From contig NZ_JAKREV010000002.1 in NCBI RefSeq assembly GCF_022664465.1, positions 372,001 to 436,000 on the forward strand: a DNA stretch of 64,000 nt, in the 5' to 3' direction. The notes beneath the pieces are model-generated. The model was given only the letters and a program-made list of their open reading frames with translations. It had not been told where the DNA came from and ran no database searches. The DNA is from Sphingomonas hankookensis. GTDB taxonomy: Bacteria > Pseudomonadota > Alphaproteobacteria > Sphingomonadales > Sphingomonadaceae. The position numbers and the translations under genes were made by a program. Positions 36,296 to 44,931 of this stretch are shown here, in pieces (the first letter of the stretch is position 1; every line of letters begins with the position of its first letter).

Positions 36296-37940
36296 TCGGT
36301 CCTCCGCCGCCTTCCGGCACGACCCAGTTGATGTTCTGCGTCGGGTCCTTGATGTCGCACGTCTTGCAGTGGACGCAGTTCTGGGCGTTGATGACGAATT
36401 TCGGGCTATCCGTTTCTGCCCCCACGATTTCATATACGCCCGCCGGGCAATATCGTTGCGCGGGTTCGTCATAGAGCGGCAGGTCGTATTCGACCGGCAC
36501 GTCGGGGTCCTTCAGCGTCAGGTGGACCGGCTGATCCTCCTCATGATTGGTGTTCGACAGGAACACCGACGACAGCCGGTCGAAGCTGAGCACGCCATCG
36601 GGCTTGGGATAGGCGATCGGCGTCACCTGATCCTTGCGCCACAGGCTTTCGTGATCGGGGTGGTGGCCCATGGTGAAGGGCATGCGCAGCCCCCAATGTT
36701 CCGCCCACATCGTCGCATTGGCGATGCCCGACCCGACAAAATCGCCGAATTTCTTGACGAGCGGCACGACGTTGCGGACCCCGCGCAACTCTTCATAAAC
36801 CCAGCTCGCCTCGTACGCGGCGGTATAGGCGGTGAGTTCGTCGCCGGTGCGCCCGTCGCGCACCGCAGCGAAGGCGGCCTCGGCGGCCATCATCCCCGAC
36901 TTCATCGCGGTATGGATGCCCTTGATCCGCGGTACGTTCAGGAACCCGGCCGAACAACCGACCAGCACCCCGCCGGGGAAGGTCAGTTTCGGCACCGACT
37001 GCCACCCACCGTCGTTGATCGCGCGCGCGCCGTACGACACCCGCTTGCCGCCCTTCAGGATCGCGGCGATCGCCGGATGGGTCTTCCACCGCTGCATTTC
37101 GTGGAACGGCGAGAGATAGGGGTTGCTGTAGTTCAGCCAGGTGACGAAACCGAGTGCGACCTGCCCGTTCGCCTGATGATACAGGAACCCGCCGCCGTTG
37201 CTGCCGCGCGTCTCGCTGAGTGGCCAGCCCTGGGTATGGATCACGCGGCCGGCGACATGATTCTCCGCCGGGATGTCCCACAATTCCTTGATGCCCAGAC
37301 CATAGACCTGCGGCTGGCTGTCCTTCGCCAGGTCGAAGGTGCGAATGATCTGCTTCGACAGGTGACCGCGAACGCCTTCGGCAAAGAAGGTGTATTTCGC
37401 ATGGAGTTCGAGGCCCGGCTGCCAGTCGGGCTTGCGCGTGCCGTCGCGGGCGATGCCCATATCGCCGGTCGCGACGCCCTTCACCGACCCGTCGTCGTGA
37501 TACAGGATTTCGGCGGCGGCGAAGCCGGGGAAGATTTCGACGCCCAGGCCTTCGGCCTGTTCGGCCAGCCAGCGACACATATTGCCGAGCGACCCGGTAT
37601 AGGTGCCGGTGTTCTGCATGAACGGCGGCAGGATGCGGTGCGACACCTCGCTGCTGCCGGTTTCCGACAACAGCCAGTGGTGGTTCTCGGTCACCGGAAC
37701 CTCGGCCATCGGACAGCCCATGGTCCGCCAGTCGGGCAGCAATTCGTCCATCGCGCGGGGATCGAACACCGCGCCCGACAGGATATGGGCGCCGACCTCC
37801 GACCCCTTTTCCAGTACGCAGACGGCCAGTTCGTCGCCCGTTTCCGCCGCCATCTGCTTCAGCCGGATAGCCGAGGACAGACCGGCAGGGCCCGCGCCGA
37901 CGATCACGACGTCATAGGGCATCGATTCCCGTTCGCTCAT
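36279..37940 (-). CDS. etfD: Electron transfer flavoprotein-ubiquinone oxidoreductase
   Basis: Inner-membrane flavoprotein that passes electrons from acyl-CoA dehydrogenases (via ETF) to ubiquinone. 553 residues: FAD motif DVVIVGAGPAGLSSA (about 9-23), the quinone/membrane region (about 240-330) and C-terminal [4Fe-4S] domain with CPAGVYEIVG and CVHCKTCDIKDP (Cys-x2-Cys-x2-Cys). Start at 37940 follows GAGAGG; a frame to 38039 precedes it. Fits the acyl-CoA-degrading physiology shown by the enoyl-CoA hydratases and propionate genes. First gene of the operon with the TPR protein and ispE. Confidence 0.96.
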   Translation of the reverse strand: MSERESMPYDVVIVGAGPAGLSSAIRLKQMAAETGDELAVCVLEKGSEVGAHILSGAVFDPRAMDELLPDWRTMGCPMAEVPVTENHHWLLSETGSSEVSHRILPPFMQNTGTYTGSLGNMCRWLAEQAEGLGVEIFPGFAAAEILYHDDGSVKGVATGDMGIARDGTRKPDWQPGLELHAKYTFFAEGVRGHLSKQIIRTFDLAKDSQPQVYGLGIKELWDIPAENHVAGRVIHTQGWPLSETRGSNGGGFLYHQANGQVALGFVTWLNYSNPYLSPFHEMQRWKTHPAIAAILKGGKRVSYGARAINDGGWQSVPKLTFPGGVLVGCSAGFLNVPRIKGIHTAMKSGMMAAEAAFAAVRDGRTGDELTAYTAAYEASWVYEELRGVRNVVPLVKKFGDFVGSGIANATMWAEHWGLRMPFTMGHHPDHESLWRKDQVTPIAYPKPDGVLSFDRLSSVFLSNTNHEEDQPVHLTLKDPDVPVEYDLPLYDEPAQRYCPAGVYEIVGAETDSPKFVINAQNCVHCKTCDIKDPTQNINWVVPEGGGGPNYPNM

Positions 37941-38058
37941 TCTTTCATCCTCTCGGGGGCGCCGCACCGCCCATACTCGTCGCGTGGGCGACACGCCCTG
38001 TCCTTCCGATTGATTCGGGCAGATTGACGGGGAGGTCAAGGCAGTGCCTTAAGGAGCA

Positions 38059-38775
38059 ATGGGGGCGGACCAGCATATTCAGTGGCATGATGCCGCCGCG
38101 AGCGCGCTCGAATGGTGGCATGACGCCGGTGTCGACACGCTGGTCGAGGACGAACTGCGCGACTGGTTCGCGACCCCGGCCCCGCCCGCCCGCCCGCTTG
38201 CCGTAACGTCGACGCCGGTCGCCGATCTGCCGCCCGACACGCTGGAGGCGTTCCTGACATGGCGGATGGGCGATGCCGCGCCCGAAGCGGGATGGAACGC
38301 GGTGAGCGTACCGGTAACCGCGCAAAAAAATCCGCCGCTGATGATCCTGACCGACCTGCCCGAGGCGGATGATTCGGGCGATAGCGGCTGGATGACCGGC
38401 CCGGTCGGCGCATTGCTCGACCGGATGCTGACGGCGATCGGCGAAACGCGCGAGGACGTCGTCGTTGCCGGGATCGCCCATGCCCGCCCGCGGACCGGGC
38501 GCGTGCCCGCCGATGCGCAGGAGGCGCTCGACGATCTCGCCCGGCGCCTCGTCACGCTGGTCGGGCCGGCGCGGCTGCTGCTGTTCGGTGCCGAACCGTG
38601 CCGGGCGATGCTCGGCCCCGATGGCACGCGCGGTGGTTTACGAACGCTTAACCATGACGGCCTAACCTGTCCCACGATCGCTACGTTCCACCCGCGCTTC
38701 CTGTTGGAGCGGCCGTTGGCCAAGGCGGAAACGTGGCGGCACCTGCAGTTGCTTATCAGGGATACGACCACGTGA
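38059..38775 (+). CDS. Degenerate uracil-DNA glycosylase family 4-like protein
   Basis: 238 residues with the family 4 UDG layout but altered active site. Kept: GALLDRMLTAIGETREDVVV, RLLLFGAEPCRAMLG, and TFHPRFLLERPLAKAETWRH. Lost: the GEAPG motif 1 reads TDLPEADDSG, the four Fe-S cysteines are absent in the N-terminal region, and the first 85 residues are divergent. It may be inactive as a glycosylase or have another role. AAGGAGC precedes the ATG at 38059. Its TGA overlaps the GTG of the transglycosylase gene. Confidence 0.78.
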   Translation: MGADQHIQWHDAAASALEWWHDAGVDTLVEDELRDWFATPAPPARPLAVTSTPVADLPPDTLEAFLTWRMGDAAPEAGWNAVSVPVTAQKNPPLMILTDLPEADDSGDSGWMTGPVGALLDRMLTAIGETREDVVVAGIAHARPRTGRVPADAQEALDDLARRLVTLVGPARLLLFGAEPCRAMLGPDGTRGGLRTLNHDGLTCPTIATFHPRFLLERPLAKAETWRHLQLLIRDTTT

Positions 38776-40547
38776 AGCTGACCCCACTCGTGTTCGCGGC
38801 GCTGATGTTGCCCGCTCTTCCCACCGCTGCCCGCGCCGACGATGCACCGAACCGCGGCGCCGTAACCACCGTCGCCGAAGCGCGCATCCCGCCGCAATTG
38901 TCGCTCGAGGATCGCGACGCCTACCGACAGGTGTTCGAAGCGATCCGCGGCGGGCGCTGGGCCGATGCGCAGCTGCGGCTCGACGCGATGAAGCCGGGGC
39001 CGCTCCACGCCGTCGCCCGTGCCGAACTCTATACCGCCAAGGGATCGCCCAAGGTCGAACTGCCGCAACTGATGGCGGTGCTGAGCGAAGCACCCGACCT
39101 GCCGCAGGCGCCCGATCTCGCCCGCATCGCCAAGGTGCGCGGCGCGACCACCCTCCCAGAACTGCCTGCGCAGCAGCGGCTGGTCTGGTTCGACGCCGCA
39201 CCGGTCCGCGTCCGGGCCAAGGCCGCGCGCAGCGATGCCGCCGCGGCGCAACTGCTCGACGCGATGAAGCCGTATGTGAAGGCCGATGACGGTGCCGCCG
39301 CCGAAGCGCTGATCGCCACGCGCGAATCGGACCTGACTCCCGAAGCGCTGACCGAGATGCGCGGGCGCGTCGCGTGGATCTATTTCGTTGCCGGCGACGA
39401 TACCAACGCCCGCCGCCTCGCCGCGGTGGCGCAGCGGGGTCAGGGCGACTGGACCGCGCAGGCCGACTGGACGCAGGGGCTGGCGGCATGGCGGCAGCAG
39501 GATTGCGCCGGCGCGCAGGGCGCCTTTGCCAGCGTCGCGCAGCGGGCGGGCGACACCGAACTCCGTTCGGCGGGGCTCTATTGGGCGACGCGCGCCGACA
39601 TCGCCTGCGGCCGCCCCGACCTGGTGCAGGCACGGTTGCAGACCGCGGCGCAATATGGCGAGACCTATTACGGGCTGCTGTCGCGACAGGCGCTGGGGCT
39701 GATCGAGGGTGCCGATGCAAACGGCCGTGCCCCGGTGACCGAGGACTGGCGCGCGCTGGAGCGGCGGTCGAACGTGAAGGTCGCCGCCGCGCTGATCGAG
39801 GTCGGCGAGAATGCGCTGGCCGACAAGCTGCTGCGCCATCAGGCGCGGATCGGGGGCGCGGGTGATTATGCCGCGCTGACCCGGCTGTGCGGCAATCTGA
39901 ACCTCCCCGCGACGCAGCTGTGGATGTCGCATAACGGACCGCAGGGCGCCCGCCCGCTGGCCGAGGCACGCTATCCCGCGCCCGACTGGACGCCCGAGGG
40001 TGGCTGGCGCGTCGACAAGGCGCTGGTGTTCGCCCACACGCTGCAGGAATCGCGCTTCGACGCCGGAGTGGTCAGCCCGGCGGGCGCGACCGGCCTGATG
40101 CAGATCCGCCCCGGCGCGCTCACCGATTATGCGCGGGCGCACGGCCTGACGCTGGAAAAATCGGCACTGTCGAAGCCGCAGGTCAACATGGCGGTCGGGC
40201 AGAGCTATCTGGAACAACTGCGCGACCGTCCGTTCACCGGCGGGCTGCTGCCCAAGGTCATCGCCGCGTACAATGCCGGCCCGACCCCGGTCGAGGCGTG
40301 GAACGTCCAGCTGAAGGACGGCGGCGATCCGCTGCTGTACATCGAATCGATCCCCTATTGGGAAACGCGCGGTTACGTCATGACCGTACTGCGCAACTAC
40401 TGGATGTATGAGAAGCAGGCGGGCAAGGCGTCGGCCAGCCGCGCCGCGCTGGCGCAGGGGATGTGGCCGAAATTCCCCGGCCTGCCGGGTGCCGCCGCGG
40501 TGCGCGTGAGCGCCAATGGGCGGACGCGGATCGCCGATGCCAATTGA
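38772..40547 (+). CDS. Lytic transglycosylase (Slt type)
   Basis: Periplasmic peptidoglycan-cleaving enzyme of 591 residues: signal peptide (about 1-23, ending ARAD), long helical U-shaped superhelical domain (about 40-400) and a C-terminal SLT domain with the catalytic Glu in [20 protein letters not shown] followed by LMQI, and [15 protein letters not shown] start overlaps the UDG-like stop as GTGA. The extra 13 residues of the longer frame lie in that upstream gene. Confidence 0.93.
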   Translation: MKLTPLVFAALMLPALPTAARADDAPNRGAVTTVAEARIPPQLSLEDRDAYRQVFEAIRGGRWADAQLRLDAMKPGPLHAVARAELYTAKGSPKVELPQLMAVLSEAPDLPQAPDLARIAKVRGATTLPELPAQQRLVWFDAAPVRVRAKAARSDAAAAQLLDAMKPYVKADDGAAAEALIATRESDLTPEALTEMRGRVAWIYFVAGDDTNARRLAAVAQRGQGDWTAQADWTQGLAAWRQQDCAGAQGAFASVAQRAGDTELRSAGLYWATRADIACGRPDLVQARLQTAAQYGETYYGLLSRQALGLIEGADANGRAPVTEDWRALERRSNVKVAAALIEVGENALADKLLRHQARIGGAGDYAALTRLCGNLNLPATQLWMSHNGPQGARPLAEARYPAPDWTPEGGWRVDKALVFAHTLQESRFDAGVVSPAGATGLMQIRPGALTDYARAHGLTLEKSALSKPQVNMAVGQSYLEQLRDRPFTGGLLPKVIAAYNAGPTPVEAWNVQLKDGGDPLLYIESIPYWETRGYVMTVLRNYWMYEKQAGKASASRAALAQGMWPKFPGLPGAAAVRVSANGRTRIADAN

Positions 40548-41064
40548 CGAAAGCCGGACGTTCGTTCCCGTGCGCATCGCGGTGCTGACGGTATCGGACA
40601 CGCGCGGACTGGCGGAGGATCGGTCGGGCGATACGCTGGTCGGCAGGCTTGAGGACGCCGGCCATGTGCTGGCCGACCGCGCGATCGTGCGCGACGATAT
40701 CGACATGATCGTCGCGCGGTTGCACGGCTGGATCGACGACGACGGCATCGACTGCGTCATCACCACCGGCGGCACCGGCGTCACCGGCCGCGACGTGACC
40801 CCCGAGGCGGTCGAGCGCGTCGCCAGCAAGCTGATCCCCGGCTTCGGCGAGCTGTTCCGCTGGCAAAGCCATGCCAAGATCGGCACGTCGACGATCCAGT
40901 CGCGCGCCACCGCCTGCGTCGCGCGCGGCACGTATATCTTCGCGCTGCCCGGATCGACCGGCGCGGTGAAGGACGGGTGGGACGGCATCCTGCGCGAACA
41001 GCTCGACATCCGTCACCGCCCCTGCAACTTCGTCGAGCTGATGCCGCGTTTGCTGGAGCGGTAG
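40537..41064 (+). CDS. moaB: Molybdenum cofactor biosynthesis protein B
   Basis: Molybdopterin adenylyltransferase-like protein of 175 residues with [37 protein letters not shown] and [17 protein letters not shown]. In bacteria MoaB activates or stores molybdopterin; Mog is the other homologue. It overlaps the transglycosylase gene by 11 nt. The orphan [2Fe-2S] subunit near 5 kb belongs to a Mo-enzyme family, but there is no proximity link. Confidence 0.93.
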   Translation: MPIDESRTFVPVRIAVLTVSDTRGLAEDRSGDTLVGRLEDAGHVLADRAIVRDDIDMIVARLHGWIDDDGIDCVITTGGTGVTGRDVTPEAVERVASKLIPGFGELFRWQSHAKIGTSTIQSRATACVARGTYIFALPGSTGAVKDGWDGILREQLDIRHRPCNFVELMPRLLER

Positions 41065-41164
41065 CGGCAAACCGCCCCTCACCGGTAAGGCAGCACGAGG
41101 ATCACATCTCGTCATTCCGGACTTGATCAAATCTCTGCGAAAGTACCGATTCTCACACCTAACG

Positions 41165-41252
41165 CGTACCCCCGCGCAGGCGGGGGTCCAGGGTCCCAAG
41201 CGCAAGCTGTTGTTTTGCGTGGCTCTGGGCGCCCGCCTGCACGGGGGCACGG
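41165..41252 (+). repeat. Family A repeat, complete copy
   Basis: Left arm CGTACCCCCGCGCAGGCGGG plus GGTCCAGGG; centre TCCCAAGCGCAAGCTGTTGT and so on; right arm GGCTCTGGGCGCCCGCCTGC plus ACGGGGGCACG. This is the copy closest to the arm inside bioB. Confidence 0.85.
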
Positions 41253-41288
41253 CAAGGGTACGGTGAGGGGCGAGACTTTCGCCAAGGC

Positions 41289-41365
41289 ACCGACTTGATC
41301 CGGCGTCCCGCTTTCTACCCGACGCAGGAGGATGAACGGGACCCCGGGTTAGGCCCGAGGTGACG
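41289..41365 (+). repeat. Family C repeat, decayed copy
   Basis: Contains CTTGATCCGGCGTCCCGCTT on the left and GAACGGGACCCCGGGTTAGG then CCCGAGGTGACG on the right; several substitutions relative to 9104-9186. Confidence 0.65.
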
Positions 41366-41411
41366 TTTGGCGCGACCGGATCGGCAAGGGTAGCTTGCCC
41401 CTGCCCCGCCT

Positions 41412-41513
41412 CTATTTCTTCGCTGGCTTCGGCTTCGCCGCCGCGCGCTTCTCGTCGAGAAATTTCGCGAAATCGCTGTCCATCTCGGCGTACCAATCGA
41501 CCAGGTCGGCGAA
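41412..41513 (-). pseudogene. Stranded C-terminal tail of the YbjN gene behind an amber codon
   Basis: Directly after the TAG stop (41514-41516) the same frame stays open for 33 codons, reading FADLVDWYAEMDSDFAKFLD and then a Lys/Ala-rich end before a TAG at 41412-41414. This is the expected end of a YbjN-domain protein (hydrophobic/acidic last helix). One C-to-T change of a Gln codon CAG would create the amber codon. Confidence 0.75.
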
Positions 41514-41900
41514 CTACGCCTGCGTCATGCCGCCAACTGCCGTCGTGTCCAGAAACTCGCGCAGATCGCCGTCCGGATCGACCCCGACCTTCAGGAACCG
41601 CTTATTAGCGTTCCATTCGTTATTCAGGGCGGCGGTGTAGAGCGGGTCCTTCTTGTACCACGACGCGAACTGGAACGATCCGCAGTCCTTCAGCCCTTCG
41701 CAGCCATAGAATTCGACGGTGAACGAATTTCCGTTCACGCCGCTCAGAACATAGGGTTCGCCCTGCTTGTTGATCTTCAGTTCCGCGCGGTAACCCGCCT
41801 TCTGCAACGCCGTGACGACATTCCCCGGCTGACGCAGGTCGAGCAACACCGCGCCGGGCGCGGCCAGTGCCGCCGCCGCCCAGATCATCATTCCCATCAT
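41514..41900 (-). CDS. YbjN-domain protein, truncated by an in-frame TAG
   Basis: 128 residues as read: signal-like N-terminus (MMGMMIWAAAALAAPGA) and a YbjN domain with RQPGNVVTALQKAGYRAELK, VEFYGCEGLKDCGSFQFASW, LNNEWNANKRFLKVGVDPDG and DLREFLDTTAVGGMTQA just before the stop. Homologues continue for a further helix; that helix is encoded in the same frame after the TAG. So the gene is either a recent pseudogene, a functional shortened form, or subject to amber readthrough. GGGGGG lies about 10 nt before the ATG. YbjN proteins are stress-related sensory or chaperone-like; function here unknown. Confidence 0.8.
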   Translation of the reverse strand: MMGMMIWAAAALAAPGAVLLDLRQPGNVVTALQKAGYRAELKINKQGEPYVLSGVNGNSFTVEFYGCEGLKDCGSFQFASWYKKDPLYTAALNNEWNANKRFLKVGVDPDGDLREFLDTTAVGGMTQA

Positions 41901-41959
41901 CGAAAAATCCCCCCATGCCCCGCGCAGTTCCTATCGCGGGGCATGCGGGCTGAACAAGG

Positions 41960-42289
41960 CTATTCGGCCACCATCGCCGCCAGCACATGGCCGTCGGGGT
42001 CGCGGAAATGGAAGCGGCGACCGCCGGGAAAAGTGAAGATCGGCTGGACGACCACCCCGCCCGCCAACTCGACCGCCGCCAGCGTTGCGTCCAGATCGTC
42101 GACCTCGATCACCGGCAGCAGCGTGGTGAGCGACGTATCGGCGTCCAGACCCAGATCGGTATCGCCACTGGTCGTCGCGGCGTAGGACGGCCCGTAATCG
42201 GTAAACTGCCAGCCCATGACGGCGGTGTAGAATGCCTTTGCCGGCTCCGTCGCCGTGACCGGTAGCTCGAGATAATTCAGCCGTGCCAT
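41960..42289 (-). CDS. VOC-family protein (glyoxalase-like)
   Basis: Small single-module vicinal-oxygen-chelate protein of 109 residues: LNYLELPVTATEPAKAFYTA, VMGWQFTDYGPSY, LLPVIEVDDLDATLAAVELA, and the end RRFHFRDPDGHVLAAM. Metal or ligand type unknown. GGGAGG precedes the ATG at 42289, ruling out the long upstream frame. Divergent from the radical SAM gene. Confidence 0.9.
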   Translation of the reverse strand: MARLNYLELPVTATEPAKAFYTAVMGWQFTDYGPSYAATTSGDTDLGLDADTSLTTLLPVIEVDDLDATLAAVELAGGVVVQPIFTFPGGRRFHFRDPDGHVLAAMVAE

Positions 42290-42340
42290 ATTGCCTCCCT
42301 TGTTCTTGCTTTGTTCTAACCAACTCGATAGGCTGGCGCA

Positions 42341-43411
42341 ATGTCCAATCGTCCGGCCCGTGGTGCAACGAACAATGCGACCAGCGCGCGGTTCGCGCTG
42401 CCTGCACAGGAAATGGATGGCGACTGGCTCGACTGGCGCGAGACGGTCGACGGGGTCGAGCCGGTGCTGCGTACCAGCGTTTCGATCGAACGCCCACGCA
42501 CCATTCTGTCGCGCAACAGCTCGCCCGACATTCCGTTCGACCGGAGCATTAACCCGTATCGCGGCTGCGAGCATGGGTGTATCTATTGCTTCGCGCGGCC
42601 GACCCATGCCTATCACGACCTGTCGCCGGGGCTGGATTTCGAAACGATTCTGTTCGCCAAGCCCGATGCGGCGACGCTGCTGCGCGCCGAATTGGCTCGG
42701 CCCGGCTATGTCGCCAAGCCGATCGCGATGGGGACCAACACCGACCCCTATCAGCCGATCGAACGCGAGTGGCGGATCACGCGCGATTGTATCGCGGTAC
42801 TGGCGGAGACGAACCATCCGCTGACGATCACCACCAAATCCGATCGGGTGGTGCGCGATATCGACCTGCTGGTGCCGATGGCGATGCAGGGGCTGGTCAG
42901 CGTCACGCTGTCGGTCACCTCGCTCGATCCGGTGATCGCGCGGACGCTGGAGCCGCGGGCGCCGCATCCCGAAAAGCGGCTGGCAGCGGTGGCGACGCTG
43001 GCGCAGGCAGGGGTGCCGGTCTTCGTGTCGATCTCACCCGTCATCCCCGCGATCAGCGATCATGAGGTCGAGCATCTGATCGAGCGCGCAGCGCAGGCCG
43101 GGGCGCGGGGCGCCTATTTCCTGCCGGTCCGCCTGCCGCATGAGGTGGCGCCGCTGTTCCGGGCGTGGCTGGAGACGCATTTTCCCGATCGCGCAGGCAA
43201 GGTGATGGCGATCGTCCGGGCCGTGCGCGGCGGTCGCGACAATGATCCGGGCTTCCATTCGCGAATGCGCGGGCAAGGGGTGTGGGGCGAACTGCTGGCG
43301 ACGCGCTTCGCCCTCGCCTGTCGGCGGCACGGAATCGGCAAGGGGCATCCCCGGCTGCGCTGCGACCTGTTCCGCCCGCCGGCCGGTGCGCAGGGCGAGT
43401 TGTTCGGCTGA
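42341..43411 (+). CDS. Radical SAM protein (PA0069/SplB-like family)
   Basis: 356 residues. The SAM-cluster motif Cys-x3-Cys-x2-Cys is in YRGCEHGCIYCFARPTHAYH (about 73-92), followed by LSPGLDFETILFAK, the GTNTDPYQPIEREW segment and LDPVIARTLEPRAP, which mark the PA0069 family related to spore photoproduct lyase. Substrate unknown. Start at 42341 lacks a clear ribosome binding site, but a GATAGG box 8 nt upstream suggests a short leader. Confidence 0.92.
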   Translation: MSNRPARGATNNATSARFALPAQEMDGDWLDWRETVDGVEPVLRTSVSIERPRTILSRNSSPDIPFDRSINPYRGCEHGCIYCFARPTHAYHDLSPGLDFETILFAKPDAATLLRAELARPGYVAKPIAMGTNTDPYQPIEREWRITRDCIAVLAETNHPLTITTKSDRVVRDIDLLVPMAMQGLVSVTLSVTSLDPVIARTLEPRAPHPEKRLAAVATLAQAGVPVFVSISPVIPAISDHEVEHLIERAAQAGARGAYFLPVRLPHEVAPLFRAWLETHFPDRAGKVMAIVRAVRGGRDNDPGFHSRMRGQGVWGELLATRFALACRRHGIGKGHPRLRCDLFRPPAGAQGELFG

Positions 43412-43473
43412 ACGACGGAACCGTTGCCGTATCGCAACGTATTCCGATCAAGGACAATCGGGGACGACGGACG

Positions 43474-44892
43474 ATGACGACACGGATTTTCACTGCGGCA
43501 ATGCTCTGTGCGGCAACGATCGCGGCACCGGCAATGGCGCAGACGCGATCGATCTCCCAAAGCGACCGCGCACAGGGGGCGCAGGCCAATCCGCAGCTGC
43601 TGGCGCAATATGGTGGCGCGTATTCGGGACCGCAGTCGGCCTATGTCGAGCGCGTCGGCAAGAAGGTGGCGGTGCAGTCGGGCCTGTCGAACGCCAGCGG
43701 CGACTTCACCGTGACCCTGCTCAATTCGCCGGTCGAGAACGCCTTCGCCATCCCCGGCGGCTATGTCTATGTCACCCGCCAGCTGCTGGCGCTGATGAAC
43801 AGTGAGGCGGAGCTGGCGGCGGTGCTGGGGCATGAGGTCGGCCATGTCGCCGCGCGGCACAGCAATTCGCGCAACACCCGATCGACCATCGGCACGCTCG
43901 GCGCGACGCTGCTGGGCGCGGTCACGGGCAGCGACCTGGTCGGGCGGCTGGCCGGCGCCGGGTCGCAACTCTACACCCTGTCGTACAGCCGCAATCAGGA
44001 ATATCAGGCCGACCAGTTCGGCGTGCGCTATGCGACCGCGGCGGGCTATGCCCCGTCGGGCATGGCCGACGCACTGATCCAGCTGAACGAGGCGCAGGCG
44101 CTGGCCGGGCAGACCAGCGGACGCGGTGGCAACAGCGTGCCGACGTGGATGAGCACCCACCCCAACGGGGCCGAGCGGGTGCGGCGTGCGCGGCAACTGG
44201 CGCAGCAGGCGGGCGGTTCGACCACCCAGCCGGCGCAGGATACCACCTATCTGCGGATGCTCGACGGCCTGCGCTATGACGACGATCCCGCGCAGGGGGT
44301 GATCGACGGCACGACCTTTAAGCATCCCGGCATGCGCATCCGCTTCACCGCGCCCGCCGGCTATGCGCTGCAGAACGGGACCGATGCGGTGACGATCGCG
44401 GGTCAGGGCGGACAGGCCGAGTTTCGCATGGCGCCGGCAGGCGATCCGGCCACGGTTGTTCGCCAGCGGCTGGCGGCCCTCGGCGCGCAGAACGCGCCGC
44501 AGCCGCAGACGACGCGGATCAACGGCACCGACGCCGCGATCGCCACCGTGCGCGCCAATGCCAACAACCAGCAAGTCGACGTGACGATCGTCGCCTATCG
44601 CTACCCCTCGGCCACCTATTATTTCCAGATCGTCACCCCCGCGGGGCGCGGCGTCGGCCCGTTCGAATCACTGCTCGACAGCTTCGGCACGCTGAGCCAG
44701 GCGGAAGCGAGCGCGATCACCGGCAAGCGCATCCGCATCGTCACGGTGAAGGCCAGCGACACGGTTGACTCGCTCAGCCGCCAGATGGCCTATCCCGATT
44801 TCCAGCGCGACCGGTTCCTGACAATCAACGGCATGGAAGAGGATGCGCGGCTGGTGCCCGGACAGCTGGTCAAGCTGGTCGTGCGCGGCTGA
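43474..44892 (+). CDS. M48-family metalloprotease with C-terminal LysM-like domain
   Basis: 472 residues: signal peptide (about 1-22, AATIAAPAMA), M48 domain with the zinc motif HEVGHVAARHS (about 120-130), the third ligand in EYQADQFGVRYA (about 172-183) and STHPNGAERVRRA; from about 270 a second domain with beta strands, and the last 60 residues (VTVKASDTVDSLSRQM ... LVPGQLVKLV) resemble a LysM-like peptidoglycan-binding module. Probably acts in envelope protein quality control, like BepA/LoiP. Start at 43474 chosen for the signal peptide. Confidence 0.9.
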   Translation: MTTRIFTAAMLCAATIAAPAMAQTRSISQSDRAQGAQANPQLLAQYGGAYSGPQSAYVERVGKKVAVQSGLSNASGDFTVTLLNSPVENAFAIPGGYVYVTRQLLALMNSEAELAAVLGHEVGHVAARHSNSRNTRSTIGTLGATLLGAVTGSDLVGRLAGAGSQLYTLSYSRNQEYQADQFGVRYATAAGYAPSGMADALIQLNEAQALAGQTSGRGGNSVPTWMSTHPNGAERVRRARQLAQQAGGSTTQPAQDTTYLRMLDGLRYDDDPAQGVIDGTTFKHPGMRIRFTAPAGYALQNGTDAVTIAGQGGQAEFRMAPAGDPATVVRQRLAALGAQNAPQPQTTRINGTDAAIATVRANANNQQVDVTIVAYRYPSATYYFQIVTPAGRGVGPFESLLDSFGTLSQAEASAITGKRIRIVTVKASDTVDSLSRQMAYPDFQRDRFLTINGMEEDARLVPGQLVKLVVRG

Positions 44893-44931
44893 CCCCTTCT
44901 CGTCGCCCCTCGCCCGTGCGAAGGGGCGGCG

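Larger units (their letters stand above)
41065..41411. other. Gene-free stretch built of nested repeats
   Basis: 347 bases between converging moaB and the YbjN gene. It holds a half copy of family C (CGTCATTCCGGACTTGATCA, 41110-41129 on +), then a complete family A element (41165-41252), then a decayed family C element (41289-41365). The order suggests A inserted into, or next to, an older C copy. No ORF with coding character. Confidence 0.7.

Noticed and set aside
38079-41009. 976-codon open frame antisense to the UDG-like, transglycosylase and moaB genes
   Set aside because: All three plus-strand genes have clear families; the antisense product has none.
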